Assembly: GCA_026225255.1 (NCBI GenBank)
Contig: JAMFSJ010000065.1
Span: 1 to 55,323 of the forward strand
Direction of reading: 5' to 3'
From: Methylacidimicrobium fagopyrum
GTDB taxonomy: Bacteria > Verrucomicrobiota > Verrucomicrobiia > Limisphaerales > UBA11358
Length of the DNA stretch: 55,323 nt
In this document: piece by piece, positions 33,301-41,038 of the stretch
Layout: each line of letters begins with the position of its first letter
Numbering within the stretch: the stretch's first letter is position 1
The notes under the pieces: generated by a model
The model's database searches: none
What the model was told of the DNA's origin: nothing
What the model saw: only the letters and a program-made list of their open reading frames with translations
Made by a program: the position numbers and the translations under genes

Positions 33301-33851
33301 GTTTTGGGCGGGACGCCCGAAACAACAGGCCGGAGGCCTGTGCCACCCAGAGAATAAAATAATTCTTCGATGATTTTTTCAGCCGGCAGCGCGCAATCAA
33401 AAATCAATGCATCGGCCGGTGCTTCAAGAATGGCAAACTGACTTTCTAACAACGTCGGCGGCATGAAATGCCCGTGTCGTTTTTTCAACCGTTCGCTAAT
33501 CAATTCACGTGAGCCGGTTAAATGCACAAACCGGACACGCGGGTCATTCGCCGCCAGTTCTATGCGATATTTCGCTTTCAAGGCCGAGCAGGTCAGCGCG
33601 GTGAGTTGGTTTTTTGCCAGCGAACTGAGGATGATTTTTCGCAAGGCGGCCAGCCATTGTTCGCGATCGGCATCCGTCAGGGGAATTCCCGCGCGCATCT
33701 TGGCGATGTTTTCTGGTGGATGAAAATCGTCGCCTTCAAAAAAAACGGCTCCAGATTTTTCAGCGAACAACTTGGCGATGGTCGTCTTGCCGCTGCCGGC
33801 CACTCCCATGAAAATCAAAACAACCGGACGCGTTGGCGCTTCGCTGTTCAC
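33294..33851 (-). CDS. gntK: Gluconokinase (GntK type)
   Basis: 185 residues. It phosphorylates gluconate to 6-phosphogluconate. Motifs: P-loop FMGVAGSGKTTIAK, FFEGDDFHPPENIAKMRAG, PLTDADREQWL and the VHLTGSRELISERLKKRHGHFM lid-type region. Family members are about 165-175 residues. The extra tail (GGTGLRPVVSGVPPKTV) is encoded by the palindrome ACAGGC-CGGAG-GCCTGT at 33325-33341 and its flank, so the natural stop has been lost to a repeat. The start overlaps the stop of the upstream kdsD-like gene by 4 bases (33848-33851), so the two are co-translated. Confidence 0.92.
   Translation of the reverse strand: MNSEAPTRPVVLIFMGVAGSGKTTIAKLFAEKSGAVFFEGDDFHPPENIAKMRAGIPLTDADREQWLAALRKIILSSLAKNQLTALTCSALKAKYRIELAANDPRVRFVHLTGSRELISERLKKRHGHFMPPTLLESQFAILEAPADALIFDCALPAEKIIEELFYSLGGTGLRPVVSGVPPKTV
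33325..33341. repeat. CGGAG-loop hairpin inside the gntK 3' end
   Basis: ACAGGC-CGGAG-GCCTGT is the same stem as the hairpins at 5087, 5125, 32950 and 33198, with another 5-base loop. On the minus strand it encodes part of the C-terminal tail of the gluconokinase. Confidence 0.9.
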
Positions 33852-34819
33852 ATGATTTTCAATTTCGGTAAATCCTGCGAATCAATCAATCCAACCGGTT
33901 CCTGCTTTGCATTTACGACGATCAAATCGTCAATATTGCGTTCGTTGAAAATCTTCAGTGCTTCGACGGCCAACGCGGTTTCTAGAATGCGAATCGGATT
34001 CTGCGTCATGATTTTCTTGAGCGGTTGCGCCAGCAAATCGTCGCCGCTGGCCATGTGCCGGCGAAAATCGCCATCGGTGAAAACGCCTACAAGTTTGCCA
34101 CGCGCATTGACGACGCTCAAGCTGCCGGACTTCGCCTGCGTCATCACGAGCAACGCTTCTTTCACGGAAAGATTTTCACTGGCGATGGCATTGCGGTTGC
34201 CAGTGCGCATGATTTCGCCGACGCGCAGAAGCATGGCGCGACCAATGGCGCCACTCGGATGATGCTTGGCAAAATCCTTTTGGGTGAAGCCACGCGCGTC
34301 GAGCACGGCCATCGCCAATGCATCACCGAGCACGAGCATTGCCGTGGTGCTACTCGTCGGCGCGAGATTGAACGGACAGGCTTCTTTTGGAATTTTGACG
34401 TTCAATGAAACATCACTGTGCTTGGCGAGCGACGATTTGGCGTTGCCGGTAAACGAAATGATTTTGACGGAAAAACGTTTGAAGGCGGGGATCAGATTCA
34501 GCAATTCATCCGATTCGCCGGAATAGCTCAAGGCGAGAATCACATCGCCATCATTGACGATTCCGAGGTCGCCGTGCAGTGCGTCCACGCTGTTGAGCAC
34601 CACGCTGGTTGAGCCGGTGCTGGTCAGCGTGGCGGCGATTTTCTGGCCGACGTTGCCGGATTTGCCGATGCCGACGATAACGATTTTTCCACGTTGCTTG
34701 AGCGCGGCGATGATCGTTTCAACCGCGTTGGCGAACGACGCATCGAGCTGGGCGCGGACGGCTTTGAGCGCGGCCAGTTCGATGTCAAAAACTTCGCGGG
34801 CTTTGGCGAGATGATTCAC
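33848..34819 (-). CDS. kdsD: Arabinose-5-phosphate isomerase (KdsD/KpsF type)
   Basis: 324 residues from GTG 34819. The frame is open to 34945 but would overlap the SDR gene, and homologues begin near AKAREVFDIELAAL. It interconverts ribulose-5-P and arabinose-5-P, the first step of Kdo synthesis for LPS. The SIS domain has IVIVGIGKSGNVGQKIAATL (GKSG loop), DALHGDLG and SYSGESDELL. Two CBS domains follow (about 195-320: MRTGNRNAIASENLSVKEAL, FTDGDFRRH, MTQNPIRI). The start is 50 bases after the SDR stop. Confidence 0.9.
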   Translation of the reverse strand: MNHLAKAREVFDIELAALKAVRAQLDASFANAVETIIAALKQRGKIVIVGIGKSGNVGQKIAATLTSTGSTSVVLNSVDALHGDLGIVNDGDVILALSYSGESDELLNLIPAFKRFSVKIISFTGNAKSSLAKHSDVSLNVKIPKEACPFNLAPTSSTTAMLVLGDALAMAVLDARGFTQKDFAKHHPSGAIGRAMLLRVGEIMRTGNRNAIASENLSVKEALLVMTQAKSGSLSVVNARGKLVGVFTDGDFRRHMASGDDLLAQPLKKIMTQNPIRILETALAVEALKIFNERNIDDLIVVNAKQEPVGLIDSQDLPKLKIM

Positions 34820-34869
34820 GTGAAAAGAATGAGCGGATTGATCGCTTAATTCAATCACGAAGCAAACGC

Positions 34870-35658
34870 TCAAAACGCCGACTTCACCAAGCCGCCGTCC
34901 ACGCGCAACGCCGCGCCGTTCGTGCCGGACGAAAGCGGACTGCAAACGTAAGTCACGAGGTTGGCGATTTCTTCAGTGGTCTCAAAACGTTTGAGCAACG
35001 ACGTTGGACGGATCTTTTCAAAGAATTCTTTTTCAAATTCTTCAAACGGTTTGCCGCCGCTTAATTTACTCACAAATTCATCTACGCCATCGGAACGCGT
35101 CGGGCCGGGCAGCACAGAATTCACGGTCACGCCGGTGCCGACGGTCAACTCGGCGAGTCCACGGGCAACGGCGATCTGCGCGGTTTTGGTCATGCCGTAA
35201 TGGATCATTTCCCCCGGAATCTGCAATGCGCTTTCGCTGCTGATGAAAATAATTCGGCCCCAGTTGCGCGCAATCAAGCCGGGGAAATAAGCACGACTCA
35301 AACGCACGCCGCTCAGGACGTTCACGTCAAAAAAGCGCTGCCAATCAGCGTCGGGAATTTCAACGAACGGTTTCGGTTCAAAGATGCCAAGATTGTTGAC
35401 GAGGATCTCCACGTCGGGAAATTTTTTCACGAGGGTTTCCGTAGCTTTCGCATCGGATAGATCGCCGGCGAACGATTCCAGTTTGGCAGTGGGAACGGCG
35501 GCTTTGATTTTGGCGACGGCTTCCGTGACGGATTTTTCCGCACGGCCATTTATAATGACGCGGGCGCCTTCCCGTGCGAGTGAAGTGGCAATGGCGAGGC
35601 CGATGCCTTTGGTCGAGCCAGTGACGAGGGCGAGTTTATTTTCCAATTGTAGATTCAT
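34870..35658 (-). CDS. Short-chain dehydrogenase/reductase
   Basis: 262 residues from ATG 35658. A Met 10 codons upstream is less likely. A classical SDR: TGSTKGIGLA cofactor loop near the N-terminus, NNLGIFEP, the catalytic Ser in IISSESALQI-like FISSESALQI and YGMTK (Tyr, Lys). The C-terminus, TNGAALRVDGGLVKSAF, is typical. It precedes kdsD and gntK on the same strand, so a sugar-acid or sugar oxidation role is plausible, but SDR substrates cannot be read from sequence. Confidence 0.88.
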   Translation of the reverse strand: MNLQLENKLALVTGSTKGIGLAIATSLAREGARVIINGRAEKSVTEAVAKIKAAVPTAKLESFAGDLSDAKATETLVKKFPDVEILVNNLGIFEPKPFVEIPDADWQRFFDVNVLSGVRLSRAYFPGLIARNWGRIIFISSESALQIPGEMIHYGMTKTAQIAVARGLAELTVGTGVTVNSVLPGPTRSDGVDEFVSKLSGGKPFEEFEKEFFEKIRPTSLLKRFETTEEIANLVTYVCSPLSSGTNGAALRVDGGLVKSAF

Positions 35659-35756
35659 AGTGAAATGAAACTGCCTGCGAACTGGCATTTGTCAAATAGG
35701 GAAGGTTTTAGGTTATGACGCGGTTTGAAGGGTATGGACATCGCGCTGCGATGTCC

Positions 35757-35862
35757 CCGTCGCCGAGCGGAGCGTCAGGCGACGGAATTGGATGTGGTTG
35801 CGGAGTCTATTGTCAGTTCGTTGCGCCGCAGCCCGGCGCGGACAGCGCAGCGCACCTTCTCT
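35757..35862. repeat. About 105-bp dispersed repeat, copy 1
   Basis: It aligns along its length with 42359-42467. Shared blocks are CCGTCGCCG-GCG-AG-GTCAGGCGA, GTGGTTGCG, GTTCGTTGCGCCGC and CCCGGCG-GGAC-GCGC. It is preceded by a short hairpin GGACATCGC..GCGATGTCC (35736-35756). It lies between the pheA 3' end and the SDR gene start, and may hide the SDR promoter. No gene occupies 35659-35868. Confidence 0.88.
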
Positions 35863-35868
35863 ACCAGT

Positions 35869-36930
35869 TCAATCCACGTTCGGATACGAGCCGAGAATTT
35901 TCACGAAATTGCAATGCTCCCCCAGCACGGCGATGGCTTTGGCAACCTTGGCATCTTGATAATGGCCAGCGCAATCGATGAAGAAGAAATATTCCCACGC
36001 TTTGCGTTTGCTCGGGCGCGATTCGATCTTCGTCATGTTGATCTTGAATTTGCGGAAGGCAGCGATGGCGGAATGCAGCGCGCCGGATTTGTCCGCCACG
36101 CTGACCATCAGGCTCGTGCGGTCGTCGCCAGTCGGTGGACTGCATTGGCGTCCGAGCACGAGAAAACGCGTGGCATTGGCGGCGTTGTCCTGAATGTCTT
36201 GTTCCAAAATGCGCAGGCCGTATTTTTCAGCGGCCAGCACGCCACCGAGCGAGGCGGAAAACTTTTCTTTCGAGGCGAGTTCAGCGGAACGCGCGTTGGA
36301 CGACGTCTCGACGATTTCTGCGCGTGGTAAATTTTTTGCGATCCACCCGCGGCATTGCGCGAGCGATTGCGGATGCGCATAAAGTTTTTTGATCTGCGTC
36401 AGCTTGGAATTGCTCATCAAGCATTGCTGCACGGGCAGGACGATCTGCGAAACGATTTTCAGATCGCTGTCCACAAACATGTCGAGCGTATGGGTGACGA
36501 CGCCTTCGGTGGAATTTTCCACGGGCACGACGCCGTAATCCGCGCGTTTTTTGCTGACCTCGATGAACACGTCCGCGATGGTTTTCTGCGACGCATATTT
36601 GAGGCTGGAACCGAACCGGCGGATCGCGGCCTGATGCGTGAAGGTCGCTTCCGGCCCGAGATACGCGATGGTCATGGTCTTCTCAAGCGCGAGGGCGCTG
36701 GACATGATTTCGCGATAAATGGCGCGGAGTTGCTCGTCGGTCATCGGTCCGGCGTTGTGGCCGCAGACGCGTTCGAACACGGCGCGTTCACGGTGCGGCG
36801 CATAAATTTCCTCGCCCGCAGCCATCTTGATTTCGCCGATGGCAAGGACGTGCTGCGTGCGTTGATTGAGCAGTTTGACGATCTGGGCGTCGAATTGATC
36901 AATCGCCTGACGATGTTCGGAAATGTTCAA
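35869..36930 (-). CDS. pheA: Bifunctional chorismate mutase/prephenate dehydratase
   Basis: 353 residues. It converts chorismate through prephenate to phenylpyruvate for phenylalanine synthesis. An AroQ-type chorismate mutase (about 1-85: HRQAIDQFDAQIVKLLNQR, IREIMSSAL-like YREIMSSAL) is followed by prephenate dehydratase (MTIAYLGPEATFTHQAA, VPVENSTEGVV, the Thr-bearing NATRFLVLGR). A C-terminal ACT domain carries the ESRP motif for Phe feedback binding. Length and order match P-proteins. It is divergent from rpsU, with an inverted repeat between. Confidence 0.95.
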   Translation of the reverse strand: MNISEHRQAIDQFDAQIVKLLNQRTQHVLAIGEIKMAAGEEIYAPHRERAVFERVCGHNAGPMTDEQLRAIYREIMSSALALEKTMTIAYLGPEATFTHQAAIRRFGSSLKYASQKTIADVFIEVSKKRADYGVVPVENSTEGVVTHTLDMFVDSDLKIVSQIVLPVQQCLMSNSKLTQIKKLYAHPQSLAQCRGWIAKNLPRAEIVETSSNARSAELASKEKFSASLGGVLAAEKYGLRILEQDIQDNAANATRFLVLGRQCSPPTGDDRTSLMVSVADKSGALHSAIAAFRKFKINMTKIESRPSKRKAWEYFFFIDCAGHYQDAKVAKAIAVLGEHCNFVKILGSYPNVD

Positions 36931-36988
36931 AGTGCGAGAAGAATGCTGAATTGTAAGGGAAGAATCAAATCTGTTATTGAAACGGGTT

Positions 36989-37130
36989 TAGCCACAGATG
37001 GACACAGATGAAACACAGATAAAAAAAGAAACGAATTCAAACGGCTTAAATTTAATTCGTGAAAATTAGTGTAATTCGTATCAAAGGTCTTTTCCGCTAT
37101 CTGTGTTTCATCTGTGAAAATCTGTGGCTC
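36989..37130. repeat. Long inverted repeat between pheA and rpsU
   Basis: Arms 36989-37020 and 37099-37130 (32 bases) pair with four mismatches. They are built of CACAGATG-like units. The 78-base centre contains AATTCGTG/AATTCGT direct repeats. The gap 36931-37263 holds no gene, so this element sits in the divergent promoter region. Confidence 0.9.
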
Positions 37131-37212
37131 AATGATGATTGCCTTGTCTCACCCGTTTTTGTGCGTTGACTTTGAGCGTAAAAAATCCACACTTCGCGGT
37201 TCCTAAATTATT

Positions 37213-37242
37213 GCGGGAACCGCTGGTGCGGTTTTGCCCCGC
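37213..37242 (+). promoter_or_regulatory. Hairpin in the rpsU leader
   Basis: A two-part stem: GCGGG (37213-37217) pairs with CCCGC (37238-37242), and AACCGC (37218-37223) pairs with GCGGTT (37228-37233) around a TGGT loop. It ends just ahead of the rpsU ribosome-binding site (AAAGGAA about 37248-37254, ATG 37264). It could be a leader control element or a repeat remnant. Confidence 0.5.
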
Positions 37243-37263
37243 CCCCGAAAGGAAGTGAGTGTA

Positions 37264-37461
37264 ATGACAGAGATTAAACTGAAAAAAGGCGAACCTGTAG
37301 ACCGTGCGTTGCGTCGGCTGAAGAAAAAAGTCGATCGCGAAGGCACGCTCAAGATCGTGCGTAACCGTCGGCAATTTGAAAAGCCGAGTGCCGTGCGCCG
37401 TCGCAAGGAAAAAGTTGCCCGTTTCTCCGCCATGCTCGCCGCGCGCCACGCCGACGACTAG
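37264..37461 (+). CDS. rpsU: Ribosomal protein bS21
   Basis: 65 residues from ATG 37264, which has a good AAAGGAA ribosome-binding site. The sequence MTEIKLKKGEPVDRALRRL followed by FEKPSAVRRRKEKVAR is the bS21 signature, and the strongly basic helices suit the 30S platform near the 16S 3' end. bS21 helps initiation. The gene is monocistronic, with a leader hairpin and a clear terminator. Confidence 0.95.
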   Translation: MTEIKLKKGEPVDRALRRLKKKVDREGTLKIVRNRRQFEKPSAVRRRKEKVARFSAMLAARHADD

Positions 37462-37480
37462 GCCGTATTTGTGACTTCAA

Positions 37481-37519
37481 AATCCGCGTTCATCCGTTTA
37501 CGATGAGCGCGGATTTTTT
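37481..37519 (+). terminator. Rho-independent terminator after rpsU
   Basis: A 14-bp stem (37481-37494 with 37502-37515, one mismatch or G-T pair) with a 7-base loop runs into six T residues at 37514-37519. Confidence 0.88.
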
Positions 37520-37579
37520 ATTTGCCGAACCAAGACCAAACCCAGCGCCCCGCGCCCAAAGCCTAGAGCCTAATTCAAA

Positions 37580-38491
37580 ATGTATTCATTCTCGACCTGC
37601 TGGAATTCTCATCGTCACACCGACGGTCGCGCCATGCTGCGCGAAATTCGCGACCTCGGTTTTGAATACGCCGAGTTGAGCCACGGCATCCGCTTGAGCC
37701 TCGTGCCGGGAATTCTCGATGCCGTCGCGGCGGGCGAAATCAAGATTTCCACGTTGCACAATTTTTGTCCGCTGCCGCTCGGCGTGGAAAAAGCGTCGCC
37801 GAATCTCTACGAATTTTCCTCGGAAAAACCGCGCGATCGCGAACTCGCGCTCAAGCACACGTTCAAGACCTTTGAATTTGCCGCGCATCTCAAAGCGCCG
37901 CTTGTCGTGCTGCATCTCGGCAGCATGGAATTGAAAGATTACGGCGGCAAACTTGAGGACATGCTCGAGAGCGGCGGCAAAGATTCTCCCAAATATCAGA
38001 AACTCCTCGCCGAAGCCGCCGCGAAACGTGAGGCGAAGAAGAAGAATGCCGTCGCCAATCTTTACGATTCACTTAAGAAAATCGTGCCCGAAGCGGAAAA
38101 GCTCGGTTTAAAACTCGGCTGCGAAAACCGCGAGGCGATTCAAGAAATTCCGCTCGAACCCGATTTTGAAAATTTTCTCCGCGATTTTCCGAGTCCCGCC
38201 ATTAATTATTGGCACGATTGCGGCCACGCGCAGATCAAACAGAACCTGGGCTTCATCCAGCACGTGGAATTTCTCAGCAAGCTCGCGCCACGGCTCGCTG
38301 GTTTTCACATTCATGACGTGCAATATCCGGCGCGCGATCATTGTCCACCCGGCTCCGGCGACGTTGATTTTGCCGCGCTCAAACAATTTGTGAAACCGGA
38401 GCATATCAAGGTTTTTGAATTGAGCCCGCGCGTTCCCGTCGAGTCCGCCCAGCGCGGCATCGCGCATGTGAAAAGTATTTGGGGCGAGTGA
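37580..38491 (+). CDS. Sugar phosphate isomerase/epimerase-like TIM barrel
   Basis: 303 residues. The xylose-isomerase-like TIM barrel pattern is visible: EIRDLGFEYAELSHG at the first strands, ISTLHNFCPLP, LVVLHLGSM, LGCENREAIQEIP, NYWHDCGHAQI and AGFHIHDVQY with metal-binding Glu, Asp and His residues. A Lys/Arg-rich helix insertion (LAEAAAKREAKKKNAV) is present. The substrate is unknown. Members include IolE/IolI-type and endonuclease IV-like enzymes. The gene stands alone between rpsU and a histidine kinase. Confidence 0.82.
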   Translation: MYSFSTCWNSHRHTDGRAMLREIRDLGFEYAELSHGIRLSLVPGILDAVAAGEIKISTLHNFCPLPLGVEKASPNLYEFSSEKPRDRELALKHTFKTFEFAAHLKAPLVVLHLGSMELKDYGGKLEDMLESGGKDSPKYQKLLAEAAAKREAKKKNAVANLYDSLKKIVPEAEKLGLKLGCENREAIQEIPLEPDFENFLRDFPSPAINYWHDCGHAQIKQNLGFIQHVEFLSKLAPRLAGFHIHDVQYPARDHCPPGSGDVDFAALKQFVKPEHIKVFELSPRVPVESAQRGIAHVKSIWGE

Positions 38492-38591
38492 ATCGGAGTG
38501 CCGAGCAGGGAGCTGGCTCGGAAGCAAAAGCGGGAACGGGGATTGAAATAAGGACGTCGTTTCGACCGGCCAACTCGCAACTTTCCCCGTC

Positions 38592-39353
38592 TCACTCCAC
38601 TAACATCGAGATAATAAACGTCGAACCTTTGCCCGCTTGGCTTTGCACTTCGATGACGCCGCGATGCTCTTCAATGATGCGGCGGGTGATCGAGAGGCCG
38701 AGGCCGGTGCCGTTTTTCTTGGTGGTAAAAAAGGGTTCAAACAGGCGCGCCAGATTTTCCGGGGTGATTCCGGAACCGGTGTCGCCGATGCAAATTTTCA
38801 ATCGCCGCATGCCGTCCACGCCGGTGACATTCTCCGTGCGGATGGTCAGTTCGCCGTTGTTGCCGACCGCTTCGACGGCGTTGAGCAGCAGGTTCATGAA
38901 CGCCTGTTGCAATTGCGATTCGTCGGCGTGCACCACGTCGGGGACGGCTTGATAATCGCGTTCCAGCGTGATCATGCGCCCACTCATCTGATGTTCGATC
39001 AAGCGGATGGAATGATCGAGCAACTGATGGACATGCACTTGGGAAAAGGTTTTTGATTTCGGCGTGGAGAACCGCAGCATCTGCGTGACCAGCGTATCAA
39101 TCCGTTTCAATTCGCGGCGGACGATTTCGGTCATTTCCTGATCTTCACCTTTTTGCAACAGGAGTTCGACGAAGACGTTGATCGAGACCAAACCGTTTTT
39201 GATTTCGTGTGCGATACTCGCCGACACGAGCCCAAGATTGGCCAACCGGTCGAGACGACGGAGATTTTCCTGCATATCCGCCGTCGCGACGGAAGAACTC
39301 ACCGGCGCGTTGCCTGGTTTAATTTCTAGATCATCGGATAACATTTTTTTCAC
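38592..39353 (-). CDS. Soluble histidine kinase (NtrB-like HisKA/HATPase core)
   Basis: 253 residues with no membrane segment or recognisable sensor domain. The H-box is VSASIAHEIKNGLVSIN, followed by the dimerisation helix, the N-box QQAFMNLLLNAVEAV, the G1 box CIGDTGSGITPE and FEPFFTTKKNGTGLGLSI. No response-regulator gene is adjacent. The two REC-PATAN regulators in the window are candidate partners, which is inference. It is divergent from ribBA. Confidence 0.9.
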   Translation of the reverse strand: MKKMLSDDLEIKPGNAPVSSSVATADMQENLRRLDRLANLGLVSASIAHEIKNGLVSINVFVELLLQKGEDQEMTEIVRRELKRIDTLVTQMLRFSTPKSKTFSQVHVHQLLDHSIRLIEHQMSGRMITLERDYQAVPDVVHADESQLQQAFMNLLLNAVEAVGNNGELTIRTENVTGVDGMRRLKICIGDTGSGITPENLARLFEPFFTTKKNGTGLGLSITRRIIEEHRGVIEVQSQAGKGSTFIISMLVE

Positions 39354-39506
39354 AGCTCCATTACGCCTTAGCCGGAATCCCTTAAAATAGCAGAGCTACA
39401 ATAAAGCCGTGGCGGTTTTTTCCAAAGCAAAAAGTGCGGAAAATTCAGGTTCGTTCAATGAATGTTGTGACAATTCGCGGTTCTGCGATTAGCTTATGTT
39501 CGCCAA

Positions 39507-40706
39507 ATGAAAAACCATTTTGACCGTATCGAAGCCGTCGTCAGCGACATCCGCCGGGGCAAACTCGTCGTCGTCGTGGACGATGCCAGCCGCGAAAATG
39601 AAGGCGATTTGATCCTGGCCGCCGAAAAAGCGACGGCCAAAAACATCAGTTTCATGGTGCGTTATACCTCCGGCGTCATTTGTGTGCCGATGGAAGGCGC
39701 GGAACTCGACCGGCTCGAACTGCCGCTCATGACGCAGCAAAATCAGGAACGCATGCGCACCGCTTACACGATTTCCGTGGATGCCGCGCAGGGCGTGAGC
39801 ACGGGTATTTCCGCCGCCGATCGGGCGCATACGATTCAATGGCTCGCGAATGCCAAAACGCAGCCCAACGATCTCGTGCGTCCCGGCCACATTTTTCCGC
39901 TGCGTTATCGCGAAGGCGGCGTGTTGCGTCGCGCCGGTCACACGGAGGCGGCGGTTGATCTGGTTCGCCTCGCGGGTTTGCGTCCCGCTGGAGTCATTGC
40001 GGAAATCGTCAATGATGACGGCTCGATGTCGCGCTTGCCGGACCTGCTAAAATTTGCCAAAAAACATAAGCTCAAAATCTGTTCGGTCGCCGACCTGATC
40101 GAATACCGTCGAACGCGCGAGAAGTTGGTTGAAAAAATCGAAGTCGTGAAAATGCCGACCGATTACGGCGATTTCGACCTGCATCTATATCGTTCTAAAG
40201 TCGATGGACAACATCACATTGCGCTCGTGCGGGGCGATGTGGCGGCGCAAAAAGACGTGCTCGTGCGCGTTCACAGCGAATGTCTGACCGGCGATGTTTT
40301 TGGTTCGCGCCGCTGCGATTGCGGGCCGCAACTGCATCAAGCCATGCGCCAAGTCGCCGAGGCGGGACGCGGCGTGATTTTGTATATGCGGCAAGAAGGT
40401 CGCGGCATCGGCCTCGCCCCAAAAATTCTCGCCTATAAATTGCAAGAGCAGGGCTACGACACCGTCGAAGCCAACGTAAAACTCGGCTACGGCATGGACC
40501 TGCGCGAATACGGTCTCGGCGCGCAAATCCTCGTGGATCTGGGCTTGAAAACCATTCGTCTGCTGACGAACAATCCGAAAAAAGTCGTCGGCCTGGGCGG
40601 TTACGGCTTAAAGATCAGCCAGCAAGTGCCGATCAAAGTGAAACCGAATCCGCACAACGAAAAGTATCTGAACACGAAGCGCGAGAAGTTGGGGCATTTG
40701 TTGTGA
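39507..40706 (+). CDS. ribBA: Bifunctional riboflavin enzyme: DHBP synthase and GTP cyclohydrolase II
   Basis: 399 residues. The N-terminal half (about 1-205) is 3,4-dihydroxy-2-butanone-4-phosphate synthase: VVVVDDASRENEGDLILAAE, GVSTGISAADRAHT, RRAGHTEAAVDL. The C-terminal half is GTP cyclohydrolase II: VRVHSECLTGDVFGSRRCDC with the zinc cysteines, MRQEGRGIGL and RLLTNNPKKV. Together they make the two precursors of lumazine from ribulose-5-P and GTP. No FMN riboswitch was recognised in the 153-base upstream gap. Confidence 0.95.
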   Translation: MKNHFDRIEAVVSDIRRGKLVVVVDDASRENEGDLILAAEKATAKNISFMVRYTSGVICVPMEGAELDRLELPLMTQQNQERMRTAYTISVDAAQGVSTGISAADRAHTIQWLANAKTQPNDLVRPGHIFPLRYREGGVLRRAGHTEAAVDLVRLAGLRPAGVIAEIVNDDGSMSRLPDLLKFAKKHKLKICSVADLIEYRRTREKLVEKIEVVKMPTDYGDFDLHLYRSKVDGQHHIALVRGDVAAQKDVLVRVHSECLTGDVFGSRRCDCGPQLHQAMRQVAEAGRGVILYMRQEGRGIGLAPKILAYKLQEQGYDTVEANVKLGYGMDLREYGLGAQILVDLGLKTIRLLTNNPKKVVGLGGYGLKISQQVPIKVKPNPHNEKYLNTKREKLGHLL

Positions 40707-40803
40707 AGTAAACTAACTTTTGGGGCTAGATGTTAGATTCTAACCTGCGGCAAAATAAGATATTACCTTAATGGATTTTTAAAAATGGCGTTTCTCATCA
40801 ACA

Positions 40804-40936
40804 CCGTGGCTTTAGCCCGGTGAAAAACCTGCCGGCGAAAAATCCCCAGCCGTTTCAACGGCTTTTCCGCATACAAATAAACCGTTAAAACGGTTTGCCT
40901 TTCGCGGCTTTCATTCGCACCGGGCTAAAGCCACGG
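40804..40936. repeat. Palindromic element between ribBA and the FHA regulator
   Basis: Perfect 19-base arms 40804-40822 and 40918-40936 (CCGTGGCTTTAGCCCGGTG and its complement) enclose two smaller palindromes, AGCCGTTTCAACGGCT (40848-40863) and AAACCGTTAAAACGGTTT (40878-40895). The gap 40707-41038 has no gene, so the promoter of the FHA gene must lie in or just after the element. Confidence 0.93.
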
Positions 40937-41038
40937 GGTTAATGAGCGTTGTCGCCGGGTCTATTTTACGCCGTTTTCCCGCCTTCCGCTTTTTCAGAAC
41001 CATTGACACAACCAGACAGCAAATGTTTCAATAAGAGA

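Noticed and set aside
35725..36330. A 201-codon plus-strand frame over the dispersed repeat and pheA 3' end
   Set aside because: Most of it is antisense to pheA and the rest is repeat sequence.
39354..39506. Searched for an FMN riboswitch ahead of ribBA
   Set aside because: The gap is 153 bases and none of the conserved junction sequences of the FMN aptamer could be recognised.
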